A DNA stretch of 64,000 nucleotides from Sediminicola luteus (GCF_002514735.1 NZ_NBWU01000001.1:620001-684000), one strand, 5' to 3'. Counted from the first letter of the stretch, positions 16,691 through 25,555 are shown. Notes: generated by a model from the sequence alone, not told the origin. Numbers and translations are program-made.

Positions 16691-18076
16691 CTATTCTTTT
16701 TTGACCGGTGAAGGCATGGTCTCTTCAATCTGATCGCGGAGTTTTTCCTTGTCGCCTACCACGATCAAACTCATATTTTCGGGTTTGATGTATTTTTCGG
16801 CCATTTGACGTACCTGTTCCGGGGTCACGGCATTGATGTTGTTTACACGCTCTACTAAAAAGGATTCGTCCAAGTCGTGAATATCCAAAAAACTCATTTG
16901 ATAAATGATTCCGCCAGGGGTAGAATTCCGCAACACATACAAACCACTTTCATAGTTTTTAATGCCCTGAAGCTCTTCTTCCGAAGGGGCCTCGGTCTTT
17001 AACCTTTTGATCTCTTTTTTGATCTCATCCAAGGAGGCACCGGTATGTTCGGTGGTTACATCGGCCACCTCGTACCAAAGGCCGCTTTTATAATTGGCAT
17101 CCAAATCGCTATAGGGCGAATAGGTATAGCCTTTGTCTTCTCGGATATTGCTCGTAATACGAGACCCGAAGGAGCCACCTAAAATAGAGTTCATTACATC
17201 TAGGGCCACATAGTCGGGGTCGGACGGGCCGGCCACCGGAAGGCCAAAATATATGGTAGATTGGGGCGCACCGGGCCTATCAACGATTTTGGCCAAATGC
17301 TCAGTTTTGGCCTGGGCCACCGGATAACTGGGCTCCGGACCTTTTCGCCACTGCCCCAAAGCGCTTTCTACGGCTTGCTTAACCTTATCGGCATTGAATT
17401 TCCCTACCACATAGACCGTGGTACGCAAAGCCCCAAACTGTGCATCGTAATAGGCTTTAATGGAGGCCAAGTCGTAACTCTTTATCTGTTCAACGCTCGG
17501 GTAGATCCTTCCATAAGAATGGCCGGGGTACATCTCGGCCATAAAATCGCGACGGGCCTGGGATCCCGGGCGGGACAGCCGTACGGTTACATCGCGCTCC
17601 ATATTGTTCTTAAGTCGTTCCAATTGATCGGCAGGCCATTTTGGATCGGTCATTACCGCAGCCAATAAACTCAGGGCTTCCGGGGTGAATTCGGACAGAA
17701 CCGAAGTGCTAACCGAAGTGGTATGCATACCCACACCTACATTGAGGTTGCCCCCCATACCTGCCAATCGTTCTTTGACGTCGTAATCGGCATTCGGGCC
17801 TTCTTCCATTAAATCGCCTAAAATATCGGTGAGCCAAACCTGATCTTCACTTTCGTGTATGTTTCCGGTCTTGACCATAATATTAATGGTGGCCTTGGGA
17901 ATACTGCCATAGGGCACCAATACCATACGTAATCCGTTATCAAAGGTGACCACTTCTTTTTCCGACAGGGTAAACCCCTTGGGCTCGCCCCCCTTTGGTG
18001 GCATTTCCTTTTCTTGGGCCATACCCAACCCTCCGAAAATAAGGGCCAATGTTACTAAAGCTATCTTTGTTTTCAT
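16691..18076 (-). CDS. M16 family peptidase-like protein, non-catalytic partner
   Basis: A 461-residue M16 (insulinase/pitrilysin) half-enzyme with a signal peptide (about 1-20, ending GMAQ). The zinc motif HxxEH is absent: in WLTDILGDLMEEG (81-93) the three key positions are D84, G87 and D88. In the C-terminal half the substrate-arginine/tyrosine region (GSRITSNIREDKGYTYSPYS) is conserved, as expected of the non-catalytic subunit in two-component M16 proteases. Its start overlaps the stop of the active partner by four bases (ATGA), so a heterodimer is likely. Exported. Confidence 0.85.
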   Translation of the reverse strand: MKTKIALVTLALIFGGLGMAQEKEMPPKGGEPKGFTLSEKEVVTFDNGLRMVLVPYGSIPKATINIMVKTGNIHESEDQVWLTDILGDLMEEGPNADYDVKERLAGMGGNLNVGVGMHTTSVSTSVLSEFTPEALSLLAAVMTDPKWPADQLERLKNNMERDVTVRLSRPGSQARRDFMAEMYPGHSYGRIYPSVEQIKSYDLASIKAYYDAQFGALRTTVYVVGKFNADKVKQAVESALGQWRKGPEPSYPVAQAKTEHLAKIVDRPGAPQSTIYFGLPVAGPSDPDYVALDVMNSILGGSFGSRITSNIREDKGYTYSPYSDLDANYKSGLWYEVADVTTEHTGASLDEIKKEIKRLKTEAPSEEELQGIKNYESGLYVLRNSTPGGIIYQMSFLDIHDLDESFLVERVNNINAVTPEQVRQMAEKYIKPENMSLIVVGDKEKLRDQIEETMPSPVKKE

Positions 18077-19464
18077 GGTTTTGCTGTTTCGTTATCGGCC
18101 AAAAGTGGGTTTACGGTAAGTACGGTACGGTTGGTTTTCCTAAAATATTCGGCAATGGTCTTGTTCACCACCTCGGGAGTCACCTTTTTAAACTCGTCTT
18201 CCAAGCTATTGATCCTAGCGGGGTCGTCATCGAACAAGGCAAAACTACAGAGTAGATCGGCCCGACCCAAGCCAAACTGTCCGCCCAATTCGTCATATAA
18301 AGAAGAGCGCATTTTTACCAAGGCCTTATCCAACATTTCTTGGGTTACCCCTTGGGCCAATTGATCCATTACACTGTCAATGGCTTCAAGCACCTGGGCT
18401 TCCGACGTCTCGTTATCATAGGTGAAGTTGTACATAATCTGCATAGGGCCGTTGTAATTGAACATATTGCCCAAATAATTGATGCCCCCGCCCACATTGG
18501 AGGTATACCCCAATTCATCTACCAGTTTCTGTTGTAGAAGGGCATTGTCTCCTTGGATCAAGATTTGATCCAATAGCCCCATGGCATAATATTCCGGGGA
18601 GTTACGGGGTGGCATATGGTAAGCCACGGCCGTGGCTGGTTTATTGGCCAAGGAATCGTTTTTGATAAAATTTTTGGCCTCGGCCTGTCGGGGTTCCGAA
18701 ATGTCCGGTTTTTCGGGAAGATCAACAGCCGGAATGGCACCAAAGTACTTTTGGATCCATGCTTTGGCCTCTTCCATATCAAAATCGCCTACAATAGATA
18801 GTGCGGCATTGTTGGGTGCATAATAAGTTTTAAAGAAACTGGCCACATCCTCGAGATTGGCGGCATCGAGATCTTTTAGATCGCCATAAAAGTTATGGGC
18901 GTTGTACCAATTGGTGTTGGCATATTGGGGCATATCTAACCAAGGGAAGCCACCATAGGGTTGGTTCAGTACATTTACCTTCACCTCATTCTTAACTACC
19001 CCTTGCTGGTTGGTGAGGTTTTCTTGGGTAATATCGAGCCCTTTCATACGATCGGCCTCGGCCCAAAGCATGGTCTCCAATTTATGGGAAGGCACGATCT
19101 CGAAGTAATTGGTAAAATCGAAACGGGTAGAACCGTTCAGTACCCCACCGTTACTCTGTACCAGTTTAATAAATTCCATCTTCCCCAAATTCTGGGAGCC
19201 CTGGAACATCATATGCTCGAATAAATGGGCAAAACCGGTACGGTCGCGGGGTTCTATCCTAAATCCGATATTGTAGTACACCGCCACTACGGCTGTTGGA
19301 GAGGTCGCATCGGGTGACAAGATCACCTTCAACCCATTGTCGAGTTTGTAGTACTCAACGGGTACGTTGTATACCGCCATATCGGCCGTATCTTCCTTTT
19401 TCTTCTGATCGCAACCTACCAGGGCCACCATCATCAGAAAAAGTAACATCCAAGTTTTCTTCAT
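18073..19464 (-). CDS. M16 family zinc metallopeptidase lipoprotein, catalytic partner
   Basis: A 463-residue lipoprotein (lipobox VALVGC, Cys 18) with the intact M16 zinc motif HLFEH at 80-84 and a downstream Glu ligand in QGVVKNEVKVN (near residue 158). It is the upstream gene of a two-gene minus-strand operon with the inactive M16 partner, overlapping by four bases. Anchoring through the lipid would place the pair in the periplasm or on the outer membrane, where M16 enzymes degrade short peptides, signal peptides or receptor-bound peptides. A weak -7-like TATATTTA lies about 30 bases upstream. Confidence 0.88.
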   Translation of the reverse strand: MKKTWMLLFLMMVALVGCDQKKKEDTADMAVYNVPVEYYKLDNGLKVILSPDATSPTAVVAVYYNIGFRIEPRDRTGFAHLFEHMMFQGSQNLGKMEFIKLVQSNGGVLNGSTRFDFTNYFEIVPSHKLETMLWAEADRMKGLDITQENLTNQQGVVKNEVKVNVLNQPYGGFPWLDMPQYANTNWYNAHNFYGDLKDLDAANLEDVASFFKTYYAPNNAALSIVGDFDMEEAKAWIQKYFGAIPAVDLPEKPDISEPRQAEAKNFIKNDSLANKPATAVAYHMPPRNSPEYYAMGLLDQILIQGDNALLQQKLVDELGYTSNVGGGINYLGNMFNYNGPMQIMYNFTYDNETSEAQVLEAIDSVMDQLAQGVTQEMLDKALVKMRSSLYDELGGQFGLGRADLLCSFALFDDDPARINSLEDEFKKVTPEVVNKTIAEYFRKTNRTVLTVNPLLADNETAKP

Positions 19465-19646
19465 AATAAAGGTCTGATTGTTAAGCTTTATAAATATACT
19501 TCATCCATAGTAGACATAAAAAAACGGGATTAGTTACACCCTGATCCCGATCCCTTTTTAAAAACCGGATAGGATTGTTGAACGATGGGTAAGGTTTTCA
19601 CGACCAATATTCCGTAACTTGCTTTCCATCAAAAAAACGAAAACAC

Positions 19647-20252
19647 ATGAGTTGGATAGAGACCATTCCATATCAAGAAGCCGATGGCCCACTAAAAAAA
19701 CTATACGACCGGGTCAAAGGCCCCGATGACAAAATCGATAATGTACTTAGCATTCACAGCCTTCGACCACATACCCTAACCGGACACGTAACCTTGTACA
19801 AAAGTGTGTTGCACCACTCGGCCAACCAATTGCCCAAATGGTATTTGGAGGCCCTTGGGGTGTACGTTAGTCATTTAAACCATTGCGACTATTGTTTCGA
19901 CCATCATTTCGAAGGATTTTCGCGTTTGGTTAACGATCCCGAAAAGGCGGCGGCTTTTAAAGGGGCCGTACTTACCGATTCGGTGGAACACTATTTTAAG
20001 GGGGCTTTTTTATCGGGCATGCGCTATGCCAAAAGACTGACGCTAAAACCAAAGACCCTGAAGGAAAAACATATCGATGTACTCCGGGTGGCCGGTTTTA
20101 ACGATGGCGAAATACTCGAGATCAATCAAGTGGTCAGCTATTTTAACTACGTAAACCGCTCGGTGGTGGGGCTCGGGGTAACCACCCAAGGCGATATACT
20201 GGGCCTTTCGCCCAACGATAACGACGACCCCACCAACTGGAACCATAGCTAA
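19647..20252 (+). CDS. AhpD-like / carboxymuconolactone decarboxylase family protein
   Basis: A 201-residue all-helical protein with the AhpD active-site signature C80-x2-C83-x3-H87 in NHCDYCFDHHFEG. It belongs to the 'peroxidase-related enzyme' branch, in which the cysteine pair reduces peroxides or reacts with small electrophiles. It opens a five-gene plus-strand operon, six bases before a deiodinase-like nitroreductase, so it may supply peroxide protection or process the same aromatic substrate. No signal peptide; cytoplasmic. Confidence 0.8.
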   Translation: MSWIETIPYQEADGPLKKLYDRVKGPDDKIDNVLSIHSLRPHTLTGHVTLYKSVLHHSANQLPKWYLEALGVYVSHLNHCDYCFDHHFEGFSRLVNDPEKAAAFKGAVLTDSVEHYFKGAFLSGMRYAKRLTLKPKTLKEKHIDVLRVAGFNDGEILEINQVVSYFNYVNRSVVGLGVTTQGDILGLSPNDNDDPTNWNHS

Positions 20253-20258
20253 AACAGT

Positions 20259-20945
20259 ATGCAGAAAACCATAGACTATAAAGGCTTTGACCATGAGCTG
20301 TACCAAAGGGAACATTATGGGTCCGAACCCATGCTGGAACGCAGTAGCGCGTTTTACCAATGGCTCGATAAACGGCGGTCGGTACGGGAGTTCAGTGATG
20401 CACCCGTGGCTAAGGCCGTCATAGAACAGCTGATTATGGCGGCTTCTACGGCACCTTCGGGGGCGCATAAACAACCCTGGACCTTTTGTGCCGTGGCCAA
20501 CCCGGCGCTTAAGACTAAGATTCGGGAAGCGGCCGAAAAAGAAGAGCGGGAAACCTATTCGAAACGTATGAGCGACCGTTGGCGCAACGATCTGGCCCCA
20601 TTGGGTACCGATGCCAACAAACCCTTTTTGGAGGAGGCTCCTTGGTTGATCATTGCCTTTAAAAGGGTGTATGAACACGATAAGCAAGGGGTAAAACACA
20701 ACAATTACTACGTAAACGAATCTATTGGTATTGCTTGTGGTATGCTAATCTCGGCCATTCATAATGCCGGACTGGTCACCCTGACCCACACCCCGAGCCC
20801 TATGAACTTTTTGACCCAGGTCTTAGATCGCCCCGGTAACGAAAGGGCTTTTTTGCTACTGCCCGTCGGTTACCCCAAAGATCCGGTCTACGTACCTAAA
20901 TTGGAGCGCAAACCCCTAGGGGAAGTGAGCGTATTCTATGAGTAA
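20259..20945 (+). CDS. Iodotyrosine deiodinase-like nitroreductase family flavoprotein
   Basis: A 228-residue FMN enzyme. The N-terminal RRSVREFSDAPV (39-50) and TAPSGAHKQPW (64-74) are FMN-binding. The active-site lid triad typical of iodotyrosine deiodinases is in place: E96 and Y100 in EERETYSKRM and K121 in DANKPFLEEAPW, with the same 4- and 21-residue offsets as in characterised deiodinases. NESIGIACGMLISAIHNAGLVTLTHTPSPMNFL (about 160-190) is also a deiodinase signature. The likely reaction is reductive dehalogenation of halotyrosine, or reduction of a related phenolic substrate. Its stop lies inside the next gene (8-base overlap). Confidence 0.75.
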   Translation: MQKTIDYKGFDHELYQREHYGSEPMLERSSAFYQWLDKRRSVREFSDAPVAKAVIEQLIMAASTAPSGAHKQPWTFCAVANPALKTKIREAAEKEERETYSKRMSDRWRNDLAPLGTDANKPFLEEAPWLIIAFKRVYEHDKQGVKHNNYYVNESIGIACGMLISAIHNAGLVTLTHTPSPMNFLTQVLDRPGNERAFLLLPVGYPKDPVYVPKLERKPLGEVSVFYE

Positions 20946-21414
20946 TACCTATGCCCATAGCGTTTCGGCCAGCCGTATTTTTCCGGTAGATAGGGCTTTG
21001 CTCTTTGCCACCTCGCAAGATATGGAACTGCGGCCCGAATGGGATACCCAAATAGAAAGTCTGGGTTTTATGCCCGGAAGCCGTCGCTTGGAGGCCCAAG
21101 CCCAAGTAGTTGTGGTGGACAAGGCCGGCGGACGTTCCGAAACCCGATACCTTCGTTACGACATTCCTGTTGGGATAACGGTGATCCAAACCGATACAAG
21201 CCGTTTTTTTTCGGCCTTTGAAGGCCGTTGGGATTATGAGGATCTAGATGGCCAAAACACCCGATTGACACTATGTTATAGCTACAATCTTCGATTTCCC
21301 TATAGCTTGGTGCCAGCCTTGGTTACAGGTAAAATCAAGAAAAAACTGGAGGCCAAACTGGGGTTATTATTTGATTTTATGGTGGAAGAAAATCCGGAAA
21401 CCGGCTTGGCCTAA
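20938..21414 (+). CDS. SRPBCC (START-like) family protein
   Basis: A 158-residue protein predicted to form the helix-grip fold used for binding small hydrophobic or aromatic ligands. Visible pattern: DRALLFATSQDMELRPEWDTQIESL near the start, a central beta-rich region (RYLRYDIPVGITVIQTDTS, FSAFEGRWDYEDLDG) and a long C-terminal helix (KIKKKLEAKLGLLFDFMVEE). It overlaps the deiodinase-like gene by eight bases and precedes the pentapeptide gene by ten. It could bind the substrate or product of the deiodinase-like enzyme; this is inference from context. Confidence 0.65.
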   Translation: MSNTYAHSVSASRIFPVDRALLFATSQDMELRPEWDTQIESLGFMPGSRRLEAQAQVVVVDKAGGRSETRYLRYDIPVGITVIQTDTSRFFSAFEGRWDYEDLDGQNTRLTLCYSYNLRFPYSLVPALVTGKIKKKLEAKLGLLFDFMVEENPETGLA

Positions 21415-21424
21415 TGTTTTTACT

Positions 21425-21997
21425 ATGAACCAACTACCCTTTATCACCGATCAAGATTTTGGCAAGTTAAACGGTAAGGCCGCTTTGCCCAAAGGGGAAT
21501 ACGACGGTTGCCATTTTGAACATTGCGATTTTACCCAGACCCCCTTATCGAATTATAAGTTTAGTGATTGCACTTTTTCACATTGCGACCTCAGTAATGC
21601 CCCCTTGGTGAATACCCAGCTCAACCAAGTCCGCTTTACGGATTGTAAACTGATGGGACTCGATTTTTCGACCTGTGACGATTTCTTATTTACCGTACAT
21701 TTTGAGCGTTGCCCTATGGATCTGTGCTCTTTTTACCAAGGCCGTATGCCCGCAACCACCTTTCTGGGCTGTTCCTTGAAAAAGGCTGACTTTACCGAAG
21801 CCGAACTGGCCGGGGCCGACTTTTCGGATAGTAATCTTGAGGGCGCGCTTTTCGAGGATTGTAATTTGGAAGGTGCCGATTTTAGGGAAGCCATATACCT
21901 ATCCCTTGACCCAGCGCGGAACCGCATGAAAAATGCCCGATTCAAAAAGGAACAATTGGCCGGATTGCTCACCAAATACAGTTTGCAGATTGAATAA
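21425..21997 (+). CDS. Pentapeptide repeat protein
   Basis: A 190-residue right-handed quadrilateral beta-helix made of A(D/N)LxX-type pentapeptides, for example HFEHCDFTQTPLSNYKFSD and LAGADFSDSNLEGALFED. The break with LSLDPARNRMKNARF near the C-terminus and the overall length recall the Qnr/McbG group that mimics DNA and protects gyrase, but Qnr proteins are longer and this family is broad. The ATG at 21425, ten bases after the SRPBCC gene, starts immediately before the repeats; earlier ATGs lie inside that gene. Function is unknown here. Confidence 0.75.
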   Translation: MNQLPFITDQDFGKLNGKAALPKGEYDGCHFEHCDFTQTPLSNYKFSDCTFSHCDLSNAPLVNTQLNQVRFTDCKLMGLDFSTCDDFLFTVHFERCPMDLCSFYQGRMPATTFLGCSLKKADFTEAELAGADFSDSNLEGALFEDCNLEGADFREAIYLSLDPARNRMKNARFKKEQLAGLLTKYSLQIE

Positions 21998-22538
21998 GGA
22001 AGCGATAGAAATAGCCAAAGAACTTGAACTACTGCCCATCACATTAGACGATGCAGCAGAATTGCTGCAATTGATGCAACGTATTTATCCGCCCCCCTAC
22101 GCCCATCTATGGGACGATGATGGCGCCTGGTATGTACAACACACCTATAACCCCAAACAATTGGCCTTGGAATTGGCCCAACCCCATTGCCCGTATTTTT
22201 TTGTCCGTTTTCAAAACAGGCATATAGGTATTTTAAGGCTTTGCCACGGCTTGGAGTTTCCCGGAAAACCTAAAGTGCCCGCCACTAAATTACATCGCAT
22301 TTATCTCGATAAGGCAGTACAGGGCCAAGGCATAGGGAATCGTTTAATGGCCTGGAGTAAAAAAGTGGCCCAAGAACAAGGCCACACCTTATTGTGGTTG
22401 GAGGCCATGGAGGTGCAATCCGGTGCCCGTTCTTTTTATGAAAAGCTGGGGTATGTGCAAGAAGGGAGGGTCACACTTCCGTTCAAACGCTTGTTGCCCG
22501 GTAAGGCGGGTCTGCTGCAATACTACTTGGAACTTTGA
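21990..22538 (+). CDS. GNAT family N-acetyltransferase
   Basis: A GNAT acetyltransferase of about 182 residues. The acetyl-CoA loop is RIYLDKAVQGQGIGNRLMAW (Q/RxxGxG/A: QGQGIG), followed by LWLEAMEVQSGARSFYEKLGYVQEGR, the standard C-terminal strand-helix. The start is uncertain: the frame is open back to an ATG at 21933, which would overlap the pentapeptide gene by 65 bases; I prefer the TTG at 21990, which gives an 8-base overlap and still precedes the fold (LELLPITLDDAAELL). Last gene of the operon. Substrate unknown. Confidence 0.7.
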   Translation: MNKEAIEIAKELELLPITLDDAAELLQLMQRIYPPPYAHLWDDDGAWYVQHTYNPKQLALELAQPHCPYFFVRFQNRHIGILRLCHGLEFPGKPKVPATKLHRIYLDKAVQGQGIGNRLMAWSKKVAQEQGHTLLWLEAMEVQSGARSFYEKLGYVQEGRVTLPFKRLLPGKAGLLQYYLEL

Positions 22539-22567
22539 TCCTGTCTGCCCGAAGTTGTTTATCTTTA
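22534..22567 (+). promoter_or_regulatory. Probable promoter of the DUF2306 gene
   Basis: TTTG (22534-22537) and TATCTTTA (22560-22567) with 22 bases between them fit the Bacteroidota -33/-7 arrangement; the last base of the -7 element deviates from TAnnTTTG. The ATG is at 22586. Confidence 0.35.
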
Positions 22568-22585
22568 AATCTCCAAACCTAGATC

Positions 22586-23200
22586 ATGACCCGAAAATTA
22601 CTTTTCTGGTTTTTCGTACTACTCTGCCTTGGGGTAGCCGTATATCCCATTACCTATTTTTTGGTGGAGGGTAACTTTGGCCTGCTCAGTACCAAACCCG
22701 ATTCTTTGTTACAAGACCAACGGTGGCGTTTCTTTTTTTACGGCCATATCGTTTTTGGTGGGGTCGCCATGGGCCTGGGTTGGATCCAATTTGTGCGGGC
22801 CGCTAGAACAAAAGCCCCTTTCTTACATAGAATCATTGGGCTTTTCTATACCCTGGCCGTTATGGCCAGTGGGGTATCTGCCTTGTATATTGGTTATTTC
22901 GCCACAGGCGGACCCATAGCTTCCATAGGATTTATGACCTTGGGTTTACTTTGGATCGGAAGTACACTTGTAGCCTATGGCTTGGGTAAAAAAGGACAGT
23001 ACCGTGCCCATGCCAAAATAATGGTCGTAAGTTATGCCTTGACCTTTGCCGCGGTTACCCTGCGGTTTTGGCTGCCTTTATTACAGGTGGTTACGGGCGA
23101 CTTTGTGATTTCGTACCGTATCGTGGCCTGGCTCTGCTGGGTACCCAACCTTATTTTTGCCCTAACCTGGATTCGGAAAAGGGAGCGCTTGCCCATTTGA
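22586..23200 (+). CDS. DUF2306 membrane protein
   Basis: A 204-residue polytopic protein with about six helices. The order of conserved features fits DUF2306: RWRFFFYGHIVFGGVAMGLGWIQF (His in helix two), PFLHRIIGLFYTLAVM with the HR motif, and KGQYRAHAKIMVVSYALTFAAVTLRFWLPLL. Histidines inside helices suggest haem or quinone contacts, but the family has no established function. It has its own probable promoter and no clear operon partner. Confidence 0.75.
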   Translation: MTRKLLFWFFVLLCLGVAVYPITYFLVEGNFGLLSTKPDSLLQDQRWRFFFYGHIVFGGVAMGLGWIQFVRAARTKAPFLHRIIGLFYTLAVMASGVSALYIGYFATGGPIASIGFMTLGLLWIGSTLVAYGLGKKGQYRAHAKIMVVSYALTFAAVTLRFWLPLLQVVTGDFVISYRIVAWLCWVPNLIFALTWIRKRERLPI

Positions 23201-23234
23201 CCCCTTAATTTTTTTCCAGACCGTTTGGTTTGTT

Positions 23235-23242
23235 TATTTTTG
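23235..23242 (+). promoter_or_regulatory. Probable -7 element (TATTTTTG)
   Basis: A perfect TAnnTTTG match 18 bases before the ATG at 23261. It decides the start of the GH18 gene, since an upstream in-frame ATG at 23225 lies before this element. No good -33 element was found. Confidence 0.45.
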
Positions 23243-23260
23243 GACATTCAATTTCTAAGT

Positions 23261-24190
23261 ATGTCCTGTAAATCCCTATACCAATATTTACTGCTCTTTG
23301 TATCGGTTCAACTCTCGGCCCAAGACTATGGTGCCCTAGTAGGTTATACCATGAATGGGAATATCGCCTCACTCGATAAAGAACAGGTAACCGCCCTCGA
23401 TAAACTGATCTACTTCGGGATCGATGCCGATGCCGAGGGAAACATAGCCGTAGATAAGGTAAAAAAGGATCTTCACATCCTCGATTCACTCCGGCAAGGA
23501 TCCAACACCGAGCTAAGCGTTTGTTTCGGTGGCTGGCACCGCTCCGATTTCTTTATCGAACTTTCGGCCGCAGCGGAAAGACGGGCGCATTTTGCCCAAC
23601 AAGTATTGGAACTCTGTCGTACCTATACCCTAAAAGGGGTCGATATCGATTGGGAATTCCCCAAGGGTAAGGCGCAGAAACAAAATTTTGTACGCTTAAT
23701 GCAGGCCTTACACCAAAAACTGCATCCAGCAGGTCTCGAAATTACCATTGCCGTTGGTTTTTGGAAAAAACAGGCCAAACTTAGCGCCCAGGTAAATCCT
23801 TATATAGATGGGGTTAACCTCATGTTGTACGATAATTTTAGTCCGTTTAAAGGCCAGGCCTCCTATACGCTGGTAAAGCGGACTACCAAACGTTTTATAC
23901 GCCATGGGGTAGCGGCCGAAAAATTATTCGTAGGGGTTCCGTTCTACGGACGCCACCGCTGGAAATGGGGAAAGACCATGTCGTATAAAGACATTCACGA
24001 TTTTGAGAAACTCAATGCTAAAGGGGTGTATAAAGGCTACTTTTTCGACAATAAAACCACCCTGGACCGTAAATTGGCCTGGGTTGCCGAAAAAGGTTTG
24101 GGCGGACTTATGTTCTGGGAATTGCAGGGCGATCTGCCGCTTAGCGACCCCAATTCACTCTTGGGCCATTTGCACCAACGCATAGAGTAA
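23261..24190 (+). CDS. Exported glycoside hydrolase family 18 protein
   Basis: A 309-residue GH18 enzyme with a signal peptide (about 1-20, ending QLSAQ). The catalytic signature is GVDIDWEF, with D128, D130 and E132 as the DxDxE residues that cleave beta-1,4-N-acetylglucosamine links. SVCFGGW (87-92) and the C-terminal GGLMFWELQGD correspond to the other conserved barrel strands. It is a single catalytic domain without carbohydrate-binding module or sorting tail, so it is more likely a periplasmic or cell-wall/chitooligosaccharide hydrolase than a large secreted chitinase. Confidence 0.85.
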   Translation: MSCKSLYQYLLLFVSVQLSAQDYGALVGYTMNGNIASLDKEQVTALDKLIYFGIDADAEGNIAVDKVKKDLHILDSLRQGSNTELSVCFGGWHRSDFFIELSAAAERRAHFAQQVLELCRTYTLKGVDIDWEFPKGKAQKQNFVRLMQALHQKLHPAGLEITIAVGFWKKQAKLSAQVNPYIDGVNLMLYDNFSPFKGQASYTLVKRTTKRFIRHGVAAEKLFVGVPFYGRHRWKWGKTMSYKDIHDFEKLNAKGVYKGYFFDNKTTLDRKLAWVAEKGLGGLMFWELQGDLPLSDPNSLLGHLHQRIE

Positions 24191-24276
24191 AGTAGAATGG
24201 CCCCCTTCTTCGATTCTTATATCCTTTTCGACCTAAAAAACCACACAAATAAGGAAAACGCCTTATTTTCAATGGC

Positions 24277-24636
24277 ATGGAACGCCAATGTATGGAATGT
24301 GGGGATACGGTAAAGGGTCGTTCGGACAAAAAATTCTGCTCCGATGCTTGCCGTAATGCCCATAACAACAAACTGAACAAAGACAGTACCAATCTCATCC
24401 GGAACATCAACAACCGTCTTCGTAAAAACCATCGTATACTCGATAGTTTTCCTTTGACCGAAGGCAAAACCAAAACCACCAAACCCAAACTTCTGGATCT
24501 AGGTTTCGATTTTAACTACCATACCCATTTGTATACCACCCAAAAAGGTACCATCTATTACTTTGTATACGACCTGGGCTATTTACTGCTCGACAATGAT
24601 TTTGTAATGATCGTAAAGCGGGAGAAACATCAATAA
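24277..24636 (+). CDS. Small zinc-ribbon protein of unknown function
   Basis: A 119-residue protein with an N-terminal treble-clef-like zinc ribbon C5-x2-C8-x12-C21-x3-C25 (CMECGDTVKGRSDKKFCSDAC), a basic middle (about 26-70) and a beta-rich C-terminal part (LDLGFDFNYHTHLYTTQKGTIYYF). The cysteine arrangement is that of DUF2116-type ribbons, which often bind nucleic acid. No functional assignment is possible. A 163-bp palindromic repeat begins five bases after its stop. Confidence 0.6.
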   Translation: MERQCMECGDTVKGRSDKKFCSDACRNAHNNKLNKDSTNLIRNINNRLRKNHRILDSFPLTEGKTKTTKPKLLDLGFDFNYHTHLYTTQKGTIYYFVYDLGYLLLDNDFVMIVKREKHQ

Positions 24637-24640
24637 GCAA

Positions 24641-24803
24641 CGTGAATCAAGAGTTGAACTCTCTGTGACCCTCTGTGCTACTCCGTGAAACTCTGTGCAA
24701 CAATCGACAAGGCTCAAATAACACAGAGGCACGCCGAGAAGACGCAGAGTTACACTGAGAAATTGCCACAGATATTCAATAGATTACATAAACGCTTGAT
24801 TCG
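24641..24803. repeat. Dispersed palindromic repeat, copy A (163 bp)
   Basis: Copy A of a repeat whose second copy is at 60867-61029, exactly the same length. The ends are inverted (GAATCAAG at the left, CTTGATTC at the right) and the interior is an imperfect long hairpin: the left arm carries several CTCTGTG/CTCCGTG phrases and the right arm their complements (CACAGAG, CACGCCGAGA, CGCAGAGTT). It lies between two convergent genes. It is probably a REP-like or non-autonomous mobile palindrome; no coding capacity. Confidence 0.8.
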
Positions 24804-24907
24804 AATAGGCAATTAATACATTCTGGCTGCCCTTTTAGAGACTGTTTTGAAACAATACCAAAAACCCCACCAAAAGGCAGGGTATCTTAGTTTCCTAATA
24901 TGTTCTC

Positions 24908-25372
24908 CTATTTATAATTCTGGGCACTGAGTTTTAAGGCGGCGATCACCACATCTTTACGACTTATCTGCCCTACCAATATACCATCGCGCAGTACCGG
25001 AAGCCTTCTACGGTTGTTCTTATGGAAAATTCCGGCCGCATCGAATATACTGGTATCGTGCGATATGGTTTCTACGTTGGGCGTCATGTATTTAGATACG
25101 CTTTTATCTACTATGGGCATATTAAAATACCGGCTTTCCGCAATTTGTTTCATACAATCACCTTCCGAGATAATCCCTACCAGAAAACCGTTATCGTCCA
25201 ATACCGGTCCGCCCGAAATACTGTGTTTGGCAAACAATTCCATCACTTCCAGAATAGACTGGTCGGGGTGAAAGGTTATCAATTTTTTCGTCATATGATC
25301 CGCTACCAAAATCGGTGCGTCATACTCCTTCTTGGCAGGGCCCCTGGCCCCCTGAAAACTTTTGATTCCCAT
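24908..25372 (-). CDS. CBS domain pair protein
   Basis: A 154-residue protein consisting of two CBS domains: VADHMTKKLITFHPDQSILEVMELFAKHSISGGPVLDDNGFLVGIISEGDCMK (about 27-80) and VSKYMTPNVETISHDTSIFDAAGIFHKNNRRRLPVLRDGILVGQISRKDVV (about 95-147). CBS pairs bind adenosine nucleotides and act as energy or redox sensors. Start placed at MGIKSF (25372); the longer frame would add 28 hydrophobic residues translated from the promoter region. Partner unknown. Confidence 0.8.
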   Translation of the reverse strand: MGIKSFQGARGPAKKEYDAPILVADHMTKKLITFHPDQSILEVMELFAKHSISGGPVLDDNGFLVGIISEGDCMKQIAESRYFNMPIVDKSVSKYMTPNVETISHDTSIFDAAGIFHKNNRRRLPVLRDGILVGQISRKDVVIAALKLSAQNYK

Positions 25373-25555
25373 AGTCCTTAGATTTTGGTTGATTAGTAAT
25401 ATAATGAATTTTAACCAATTGTATAAATTTCCCCGGTCAACGGACAGTAACGTCACTTTTTGTTATTTTTATACGATGGCCTTAACCAGGGTCTGTTTCA
25501 ACCATACTTGTTTGTATAAAAACCATATCGGGAATTACCATTTCCTACCGTTACC

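Noticed and set aside
19525-19549. Hairpin CGGGAT...ATCCCG as a terminator
   Set aside because: It lies between two divergent genes, where no transcript should end. Some T residues follow, but it is more likely a repeat.
21933-21989. ATG start of the acetyltransferase at 21933
   Set aside because: It overlaps the pentapeptide gene by 65 bases and adds residues outside the fold; the TTG at 21990 is preferred, though not proven.
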